From assembly GCA_019113455.1 (NCBI GenBank), contig DXHG01000115.1, forward strand, positions 1-12,214: a DNA stretch of 12,214 bases, given 5' to 3'. The first letter of the stretch is position 1, and the number at the start of each line of letters is the position of its first letter. The notes under the pieces are model-generated. The model did no database searches. It worked only from the letters and a program-made list of their open reading frames with translations, and was not told the origin of the DNA. Position numbers and translations under genes: made by a program. Shown here piece after piece: positions 6,131 to 12,214 of this stretch. Source of the stretch: Candidatus Treponema faecavium (lineage in GTDB: Bacteria > Spirochaetota > Spirochaetia > Treponematales > Treponemataceae).

Positions 6131-6709
6131 TCAGCTGCGTGAAACCGGCGTGCTGAGCTCTGTCTGTTCTTCGCCTGCCATGACCGCAGCTGTTACCGTC
6201 ACTATATCATAATCAGTTATTGTTGTCCGCAAAAAAAGCTCTTTTCCGGTGTAAATTTCGCTTTCTTCCGTTTCTGCAAAAACAGTACCGCCGTCAATCA
6301 AAAAACAGAACCGCACCGAAACGCTGGTCTGTTCTTCCGCCGCAGCTTCGTCAAAGCGCACGCTCGCGTACACCGTGTCTTCAAACGAGAAAGCCGAAAG
6401 CGACACCGGTATGCCGCCGACCGCCGCGGCGGCGCTTCCTGACGAGAACACGCCGTAAAAGCCGATAAACAGCACCATAAGCACAATCACGATAAGCAGC
6501 GTGCGCGACATGCGCGTCTGCACCAGCGAACGGAACAAGCCTTTGCCCATGCTGATGCCGTTATTTGCGTAATAGTCCTGCACCTGTTTTGAAGCTCCCT
6601 GCAGCCGATGCTCGCGGCTGTAGTGGAACACTACGGGTTCTTCCCCCTCTGCGTATCCGTCAGCGGCAGGAGAAGACGATCTGCGTTTTTCTATATCATC
6701 TACCGTCAT
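6131..6709 (-). CDS. Single-span membrane protein of unknown function
   Basis: 192 residues from ATG 6709, chosen over upstream in-frame starts because AGGA lies seven bases before it; the TAG stop of the upstream gene sits in that same ribosome binding site. Residues 1-66 are hydrophilic and presumably cytoplasmic, with a charged, Ser- and Glu-rich start. Residues about 69-89 (LLIVIVLMVLFIGFYGVF) form one membrane span with Arg on its N-terminal side (R66, R69), so the C-terminal part should face the periplasm. Residues 98-192 alternate in a beta-strand-like way, suggesting a small beta-sandwich domain. I recognise no family. It lies eight bases after the lipoprotein gene, so the two are likely co-translated or coupled. 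Confidence 0.85.
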   Translation of the reverse strand: MTVDDIEKRRSSSPAADGYAEGEEPVVFHYSREHRLQGASKQVQDYYANNGISMGKGLFRSLVQTRMSRTLLIVIVLMVLFIGFYGVFSSGSAAAAVGGIPVSLSAFSFEDTVYASVRFDEAAAEEQTSVSVRFCFLIDGGTVFAETEESEIYTGKELFLRTTITDYDIVTVTAAVMAGEEQTELSTPVSRS

Positions 6710-6717
6710 AGATATTC

Positions 6718-7956
6718 CTATTGCTGTACCAGAGAGGCGATGAGCTGATCCGCACGCCACCACACAATGCCTGCGGTTTCATGCCCGGCAATCAGCGCTG
6801 AAATAATGCCTTCGCCTGACACGTCAAACGCGTAATACAGACTGTTTTCCTGATCGACAGACAAATGTCTGCGCAGTATCTTTTTGCCGTCAGCCTGTAT
6901 CAGCTGCAGCATATAACCGTCAGCGTCTGCCGCGATAAAAAAGAACCATCCTGAACGGGTTGTGCCTAAAAACTCGTACGGCTGTTCATAGCGTGTATCT
7001 GAAAAACTGTTTTCCATATATACGTCAAGCGGCGGCACCGGTATCGGCTCTCCGTAGCTTGCAGTGTCAATATCAAACGGATAGAGCAGTGTCTGATAGT
7101 ATTCGATGCCTGACTGCACTTTTGTCGCATCGTCTATGACACTCGTGTAGTAGTCTATCTTTAAGTACACGCGGTGGTCTATAGCGTCTGGAATAACCGT
7201 GTCAAGCGAGACAAAGATTTCCTCCTCGCTTTCGGCGCTGAACGGATCGGGCAAAAGAGACCGGTCAAACGGAATCGTGTACAGCAGATAACCGGTATCG
7301 GAAAACCAGAATACTTCCGCCGTCTCTCCTGCCGCGCATAATACGACCAGCTCGTTTTTGGCTGTCGTAAAAATATCCGTAATATACGGAAACGGAGTTC
7401 CGCCCGGCCCCTGCTGCCCCAAATAATTGATAAACGTTCCGTCGCTGTCAAAGCGGAGCACTACCTGGCTCAGCATAATCCCCTGTTCACTGTCGCGTTC
7501 CTGCCGCACCGGCGGTAAAGAATCTACTATATATAAGCACCTGTTTTCATCGACGGCTATGTTCCCTATCTGATTGAACGGGTATTCAATCGCTTTTTGG
7601 GTAACAGCGGCAGCAGCACCGTCCGCAGTCTCGGTCTTGAACGACGGTTCAGGATTTGTATCGGGATTATAGTAGAGCGCAAGCAGCTCTCCGTATGAAT
7701 TCAGCTGCAGAATTCGCTTTGATTCACTGTTCGCAATGTAAAAAAAGCCGCCGTTCATCGTGATTGACGTATTAACGGAACCGGCGGCAGATAAATCAAA
7801 AAGATCCAGCTGGTTTTCAAAATTACCGTAATCAAGCGTAAATAAATCTTCTTTGCCTAATGTCGCAATTGTCCGCGGTTCGGTACACGAAACCGCACAA
7901 AACAATACCACAGGCACGGTTATCAGCGCTGACAGCAGCATTTTCCATTGAACCAT
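6718..7956 (-). CDS. Beta-propeller (NHL-like) lipoprotein
   Basis: 412 residues from ATG 7956. The signal peptide ends in the lipobox-like AVSC with Cys24, so this is probably an envelope lipoprotein. The body shows repeated strands of NHL/beta-propeller style: GGFFYIANSESKRILQLNSYG (69-89), GNIAVDENRCLYIVD (131-145) with VVLRFDSDGTFINYLGQQG (165-183), and later blocks of the same kind to the C-terminus, which ends in WWRADQLIASLVQQ. Related lipoproteins occur in other spirochetes (I recall an LIC_12708-named family, not verified). It is the first gene of the minus-strand cluster. The open frame extends to TTG 7992, but that would include the promoter. The only AGGGG is one base from the ATG, so initiation may be leaderless. 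Partner or ligand unknown. Confidence 0.85.
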   Translation of the reverse strand: MVQWKMLLSALITVPVVLFCAVSCTEPRTIATLGKEDLFTLDYGNFENQLDLFDLSAAGSVNTSITMNGGFFYIANSESKRILQLNSYGELLALYYNPDTNPEPSFKTETADGAAAAVTQKAIEYPFNQIGNIAVDENRCLYIVDSLPPVRQERDSEQGIMLSQVVLRFDSDGTFINYLGQQGPGGTPFPYITDIFTTAKNELVVLCAAGETAEVFWFSDTGYLLYTIPFDRSLLPDPFSAESEEEIFVSLDTVIPDAIDHRVYLKIDYYTSVIDDATKVQSGIEYYQTLLYPFDIDTASYGEPIPVPPLDVYMENSFSDTRYEQPYEFLGTTRSGWFFFIAADADGYMLQLIQADGKKILRRHLSVDQENSLYYAFDVSGEGIISALIAGHETAGIVWWRADQLIASLVQQ

Positions 7957-7963
7957 GCCCCTA

Positions 7964-7992
7964 AGAATAAAATGCTTACCTTCTCTTGTCAA
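7964..7992 (-). promoter_or_regulatory. Promoter of the minus-strand five-gene cluster
   Basis: Read on the minus strand: TTGACA (7992-7987, a perfect -35), 17 bp, TATTCT (7969-7964). Seven bases then lead to ATG 7956, so transcription should start at or next to the start codon. Its -35 box overlaps that of the secA promoter on the other strand. Confidence 0.7.
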
Positions 7993-8014
7993 TAAGTAAG
8001 ATAAATTGTAGAAT
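7986..8014 (+). promoter_or_regulatory. secA promoter
   Basis: TTGTCA (7986-7991), 17 bp, TAGAAT (8009-8014), then seven bases to ATG 8022. Spacing is ideal for sigma70. The predicted start falls at the ATG itself. The -35 box shares five bases with that of the divergent cluster. Confidence 0.65.
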
Positions 8015-8021
8015 CAGCCCT

Positions 8022-10784
8022 ATGTTGGATTCTCTATTAACGTTTTTATTTGGTTCAAAGCGGGAACGGGATATAAAAGAGCTGCGGCCTATTGTAGAAC
8101 AGGTCAATGCAAAAGAAACGTGGGCGCAGTCGCTTTCTGCGCAGCAGTTTCAGGAACAAACACAGGCATTCAAAGAACGTCTTGCAAAAGGCGAAACACT
8201 TGACGATATTCTGCCGGAAGCATTCGCTTTAGCGCGCGAAGCGGCAAACCGCGTACTCGGCGAACGCGCATACGATGTGCAGGTCATGGGCTCTATCGTG
8301 CTGCATACGGGGCGCATCGTTGAAATGAAAACCGGCGAAGGAAAAACGCTCATGTGCGTTGCCGCGGCGTATCTGAACAGTCTCACCGGCAAGGGCGTAC
8401 ATGTCGTTACCGTCAATGATTATCTTGCGCAGCGCGATGCCGACTGGATGCGCCCCGTATACAGCTACCTGGGCGTTACCGTCGGTTCCATCGTATCGAA
8501 TATGGACAATAACGCGCGGCGAGCGGCATACGCCTGCGATATCACATACGGCACCAATAACGAACTTGGGTTTGATTACCTGCGCGACAATATGCAGATA
8601 GACCTGCGCAATAAAGTGCAAAGAGGTTTTGCATTCTGCATTGTCGACGAAATAGACTCGATACTTATCGATGAGGCGCGCACGCCGCTCATTATCTCGG
8701 GCGCGGGTGAAGACGATACGGCAAAGTTTTACGAAGTTGACAAATACGTCGGCCAGCTCGAAGAGGTGCAAAAGAATCCCGAAACAAACGAATACCCCGA
8801 TGAAGCGCAGGGCGAAACCGTTGTCGGCGACTATAAACTTGACGAAAAAAGCAGGCGCGTATCCTTTACCGATGCCGGTATGCTGCATATTGAACAGATA
8901 CTCAAAAGCAGAAACCTCATCAGCGGCAGCCTCTTTGACGAAGAGAATTTTGAATATATTCACTATTTTACGCAGGCGGTCCGCGCCCACACGCTGTACA
9001 AAATAGATGTTGACTATGTGGTAAAAGACGGACAGGTGCAGATCGTAGACGAGTTTACCGGACGTATTCTTGAAGGACGGCGCTACGGAGACGGCCTGCA
9101 TCAGGCTATCGAAGCGAAAGAGCATATCCGCGTTGCGCAGCGTAACCGGACGCTCGCGACGATAACGTTTCAGAACTTTTTCCGCATGTACGCCAAATTA
9201 TCGGGCATGACCGGAACGGCAGAAACGGAAGCGGTCGAGTTTGATAAAATCTACGGCCTTGAAGTCGTCGTTATTCCGACAAACAAGCCGGTCGCGCGTA
9301 TTGACGAAAACGACGAAGTATACTTAAACGAACGCGACAAGTGGGAAGCCATCTGCAAGGAAATAGCTGAGTGCCACGCAAAAGGCCAGCCGATTCTTGT
9401 CGGCACTGTTTCCATAGAAAAATCAGAGCATTTGTCCGCGCTGCTTACCCGCCGCGGAATCAGGCATGAAGTGCTTAACGCAAAGAACCACGCAAGAGAA
9501 GCGCTCATTATCGCCGAAGCGGGAGCAAAGAACGCGGTTACGATCGCCACCAATATGGCAGGCCGCGGTACGGACATAAAGCTCGGCGGCAATCCGGAGT
9601 TCCGCGCGCGCAAACGGGCGGGAACAGACGCAACGCCCGAACAGTATCAGGCGGCATATGAAATAGAAAAAAAACAGTGGCTTGCCGACTACGAACAGGT
9701 AAAAGACCTCGGCGGGCTCTACGTTATCGGCACGGAGCGCCACGAAAGCCGCCGCATCGACAACCAGCTGCGCGGACGTTCAGGCCGTCAGGGAGACCCG
9801 GGACGCAGTAAATTCTACATTTCGATGGATGACGATCTGATGCGCCTGTTCGGCGGCGAACGCATGAAAAGCATCATGTCGCGCATCGGCATGGAAGACG
9901 GTGAACCGATTTACCATCCGTGGCTCAACAAGGGAATAGAAAAAGCGCAGAAAAAAGTAGAGGAGCGCAACTTTGAGATACGCAAGCACCTGCTTGAATA
10001 CGACGACGTGCTCAATGAACAGCGGAACTTTATTTATGCACAGCGCGATGCCATCCTTGCAGACGACAACCTGACCGCCCGTATTCTGACAACGGCGGAT
10101 GAAGAGCTCGACGCCGTTCTTGAGACATATCAGGAACAAAGCAGGCACCGCGACGCCAACGCGGCCTCAGACTTGCTTGATACCTGCAAGCGTGTTTTCG
10201 GGCTGCAGCTTGATATAGCGGAATTGCAGGATAAAAAAGCTGAAGACATCAAAGATCGGCTCATGCAGCTGCTGACCAACGACTTAAAAGAAAAAGAGCT
10301 GCTTGCGGGCAAGCAGAACCTGAATATGTTTATCCGCTACCAATACGTGCAGGCGATAGACAAAAAATGGCTCGATCACCTTGAACAAATGGAAGGCCTG
10401 CGCGAAGCCGTGTATCTGCGCTCGTATGGCTCCAAGAACCCGCTTACCGAGTACAAGATTGACGGATTCAACATGTTTTACGAGATGGTTGATTCAATCC
10501 GCCTTGAAATAGCCTCCCGTATTTTCCGCGTAAAGGTGCAGCTGCGCGAGGGAGAGCGCCCCGCCCCGCAGCCGCACAAGCAGATACCGATGAACACACA
10601 GCACCAGCCGGCACAGAGCGCGTTTAACGCGCAGGGCGCCAAACGCGCCGCCGCGTCTTCAGCGACAGCGCGCCACACACAGGGCGCAGGCGTTACCGTC
10701 GTGCGCACAGCGCCCAAGGTAGGCAGAAACGATCCCTGCCCCTGCGGCAGCGGAAAGAAATACAAGCACTGCTGCGGCCGCTGA
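8022..10784 (+). CDS. secA: Preprotein translocase ATPase SecA
   Basis: Motor of Sec-dependent protein export; binds preproteins and SecYEG at the inner membrane and drives translocation by ATP hydrolysis. 920 residues from ATG 8022, starting MLDSLLTFLFGSK, a normal SecA N-terminus; the TTG at 7986 lies in the promoter and is rejected. Walker A MKTGEGKT (102-109), Walker B VDEID (208-212) followed by SILIDEARTPLIISG, helicase motifs TNMAGRGTDIKLGG and RRIDNQLRGRSGRQGDPG in the second motor domain, and a helical scaffold region with WLDHLEQMEGLREAVYLRSYG. A low-complexity linker leads to a complete SEC-C zinc motif, CXCX8CC, with C906, C908, C917 and C918, which binds SecB or the ribosome in other bacteria. 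All core motifs are intact. There is no Shine-Dalgarno upstream. Confidence 0.98.
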   Translation: MLDSLLTFLFGSKRERDIKELRPIVEQVNAKETWAQSLSAQQFQEQTQAFKERLAKGETLDDILPEAFALAREAANRVLGERAYDVQVMGSIVLHTGRIVEMKTGEGKTLMCVAAAYLNSLTGKGVHVVTVNDYLAQRDADWMRPVYSYLGVTVGSIVSNMDNNARRAAYACDITYGTNNELGFDYLRDNMQIDLRNKVQRGFAFCIVDEIDSILIDEARTPLIISGAGEDDTAKFYEVDKYVGQLEEVQKNPETNEYPDEAQGETVVGDYKLDEKSRRVSFTDAGMLHIEQILKSRNLISGSLFDEENFEYIHYFTQAVRAHTLYKIDVDYVVKDGQVQIVDEFTGRILEGRRYGDGLHQAIEAKEHIRVAQRNRTLATITFQNFFRMYAKLSGMTGTAETEAVEFDKIYGLEVVVIPTNKPVARIDENDEVYLNERDKWEAICKEIAECHAKGQPILVGTVSIEKSEHLSALLTRRGIRHEVLNAKNHAREALIIAEAGAKNAVTIATNMAGRGTDIKLGGNPEFRARKRAGTDATPEQYQAAYEIEKKQWLADYEQVKDLGGLYVIGTERHESRRIDNQLRGRSGRQGDPGRSKFYISMDDDLMRLFGGERMKSIMSRIGMEDGEPIYHPWLNKGIEKAQKKVEERNFEIRKHLLEYDDVLNEQRNFIYAQRDAILADDNLTARILTTADEELDAVLETYQEQSRHRDANAASDLLDTCKRVFGLQLDIAELQDKKAEDIKDRLMQLLTNDLKEKELLAGKQNLNMFIRYQYVQAIDKKWLDHLEQMEGLREAVYLRSYGSKNPLTEYKIDGFNMFYEMVDSIRLEIASRIFRVKVQLREGERPAPQPHKQIPMNTQHQPAQSAFNAQGAKRAAASSATARHTQGAGVTVVRTAPKVGRNDPCPCGSGKKYKHCCGR

Positions 10785-10813
10785 TACGCTGCCAGCGTGC
10801 CGGCCCCTCGCAC

Positions 10814-10846
10814 AAAAAAACTGCGGCTTTACGCCGCAGTTTTTTT
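10814..10846. terminator. Bidirectional rho-independent terminator
   Basis: AAAAAAACTGCGGC (10814-10827) and GCCGCAGTTTTTTT (10833-10846) are perfect complements around a five-base loop. The flanking A7 and T7 make it work on either strand. It lies between the convergent stops of secA (10784) and the dikinase gene (10875), so it can serve both. Confidence 0.93.
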
Positions 10847-10872
10847 GTTCACCTCCGCATGTCCGCCTGCAT

Positions 10873-12214
10873 TCAGCTGTTTCTGATTACCGCCTGCGCC
10901 GCCGCAAGCCGGGCAACCGGTACGCGGAACGGCGAACACGACACGTAATTCAATCCCGCACGATAGCAGAAATCAATCGTTTCAGGATCTCCTCCATGCT
11001 CGCCGCAGATACCGAGCTTAATGTCGGCTTTTACCCCGCGCGCCTTGCTGCACGCAAATCCCACAAGCGCGCCGACACCCGTCTGGTCAAGCGATTTAAA
11101 CGGATCAGACTCAAAAATCTTTTTTGCCTGATATGCCGGAAGGAATTTTCCCGCGTCATCGCGGCTGAACGCAAACGTCATCTGCGTTAAATCATTTGTT
11201 CCAAAACTGAAGAAATCGGCATACTCGGCAAGCTTATCGGCAAGGAGCGCCGCGCGCGGCACTTCTATCATCGAGCCGATGCGGATATTAAACTCAACGC
11301 CTTCCTGCGCAAACACTTTTTTCATAACTGCCTCGCAGCTCGTGCGGATAATATGCAGTTCCTCAGGATCGCACACAATCGGAATCATGATTTCAGGATG
11401 TACGGCAATGGATTTCTTCATGCACTCAGCCGCAGCGCGCGATATTGCCTCCACCTGCATTTCATAAATCTCAGGATACGTAATAGCCAGCCTGCAGCCG
11501 CGGTGGCCAAGCATCGGATTCATTTCATGCAGCGCGTCAAGCTTGAGCTTGAGCGCAGCTTTATCGATGTGCATATGCTCGGCAAGCTCGCACACTTCTT
11601 CTTCCGTATGCGGAATAAACTCATGCAGCGGAGGATCAAGCAGACGTATCGTAACGGGACGTCCGTTCATCGCTTCAAAAATACCGGCAAAATCTTTCTG
11701 CTGCAGCCCAAGAATATTGTTCAGAGCCGCCTTGCGCTGTTCTGCCGTGTCTGATGCAATCATCGCGCGGAAATGAATGAGCTTTGATTTGTCAAAGAAC
11801 ATATGCTCCGTGCGGCACAGTCCGATGCCGTCGGCTCCGAACCTGAACGCACGCTCCGCATCCTCCGGCTGATCCGCGTTCGCACGTACTCTGAAACCGG
11901 TCAGTTCTCCGCGGCAGGAGAGATTGCGTATTTCATCGCACCAGAACAGGAATGTCTCAAGCTCACCTGAAATCTCAGGCGAAATGAGCGGCAGCTGTCC
12001 GTCGTACACGCAGCCGGTCGTTCCGTCTATCGTAATCCAGTCTCCCCGCGTGTACGATTTGCCGCCGATGTGCACACGTTCACCGTCAAATACCACCTCG
12101 GACGCACCGCACACGCACGGAGCGCCCATGCCGCGCGCCACAACGGCGGCATGGCTTGTCATGCCGCCCGTTGCAGTTAAGATGCCTTCCGCAGCAGCCA
12201 TGCCCGTGATATCC
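10873..12214 (-). CDS. ppdK: Pyruvate, phosphate dikinase, C-terminal half (5' end outside window)
   Basis: Interconverts pyruvate, ATP and phosphate with phosphoenolpyruvate, AMP and pyrophosphate; in anaerobes it often runs in the glycolytic direction. 446 codons are visible; the full enzyme is about 880-900 residues, so the ATP-grasp N-terminal half is outside. At the window edge the frame continues in as DITG before MAAAEGILTATGGMTSHAAVVARGMG, the central swivelling domain with the phosphorylated His of TSHAAVV. The PEP/pyruvate barrel follows: GADGIGLCRTEHMFF, RLLDPPLHEF, MNPMLGHRGCRL, EIMIPIV, GSMIEVPRAAL, FFSFGTNDLTQMTF, GICGEHGGDP with the catalytic-loop Cys, and the terminal SCSPFRVPVARLAAAQA. 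GLCRTEHMFF and the combination of motifs favour PPDK over PEP synthase or PTS enzyme I. The ATG at 12201 is internal, not the start. Confidence 0.96.
   Translation of the reverse strand, partial: DITGMAAAEGILTATGGMTSHAAVVARGMGAPCVCGASEVVFDGERVHIGGKSYTRGDWITIDGTTGCVYDGQLPLISPEISGELETFLFWCDEIRNLSCRGELTGFRVRANADQPEDAERAFRFGADGIGLCRTEHMFFDKSKLIHFRAMIASDTAEQRKAALNNILGLQQKDFAGIFEAMNGRPVTIRLLDPPLHEFIPHTEEEVCELAEHMHIDKAALKLKLDALHEMNPMLGHRGCRLAITYPEIYEMQVEAISRAAAECMKKSIAVHPEIMIPIVCDPEELHIIRTSCEAVMKKVFAQEGVEFNIRIGSMIEVPRAALLADKLAEYADFFSFGTNDLTQMTFAFSRDDAGKFLPAYQAKKIFESDPFKSLDQTGVGALVGFACSKARGVKADIKLGICGEHGGDPETIDFCYRAGLNYVSCSPFRVPVARLAAAQAVIRNS

Noticed and set aside
7986..8021. TTG starts for secA (7986) and the lipoprotein gene (7992)
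   Set aside because: Both fall in the shared -35 region; the downstream ATGs give normal N-termini and a proper signal peptide.
8229..9125. 298-residue minus-strand open frame
   Set aside because: Antisense shadow of secA with no recognisable motif.

Overview
The window looks like chromosomal DNA of a Treponema-like spirochete. GC is about 50%, the HisRS is of the eukaryote-like kind carried by spirochetes, lipoproteins have loose lipoboxes, and several small membrane or exported proteins have no recognisable general family. No tRNA, rRNA, transposase, phage gene or CRISPR array is visible. Most genes are housekeeping genes; the unusual content is in the non-coding DNA between hisS and the queuosine-precursor transporter gene and at the gene starts.

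Layout. Positions 1-2039 (minus) hold most of a PMCA-type calcium P-type ATPase whose C-terminus lies outside the window. A 184-bp divergent spacer separates it from hisS (2224-3531, plus). A 657-bp non-coding gap follows. It contains ten units of a palindromic repeat at a 22-bp period (3596-3817), a second copy of a sequence also found upstream of hisS, a promoter, and a class I preQ1 riboswitch (4148-4183) that carries the Shine-Dalgarno of a YhhQ-type queuosine-precursor transporter (4189-4872, plus). That gene meets, stop to stop with one base between, a five-gene minus-strand cluster read from 7956 down to 4874: beta-propeller-like lipoprotein, single-span membrane protein, four-span membrane protein, Nudix hydrolase and small SH3-like lipoprotein. 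The cluster and secA (8022-10784, plus) start from divergent promoters whose -35 boxes overlap. A symmetrical hairpin terminator (10814-10846) separates secA from the C-terminal half of pyruvate phosphate dikinase (10873 to window end, minus).

How the parts relate. The preQ1 aptamer directly before a YhhQ-family gene gives a coherent feedback circuit: the queuine precursor would shut off translation of its own importer. hisS and this gene are neighbours and share an upstream repeat; tRNA-His is one of the tRNAs that receive queuosine, so co-regulation is possible but unproven. hisS, secA and the first gene of the minus cluster all lack a convincing Shine-Dalgarno and have sigma70-like -10 boxes 7-9 bases before the ATG, which predicts leaderless mRNAs. 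Internal cistrons and the riboswitch-controlled gene mostly do have ribosome binding sites.
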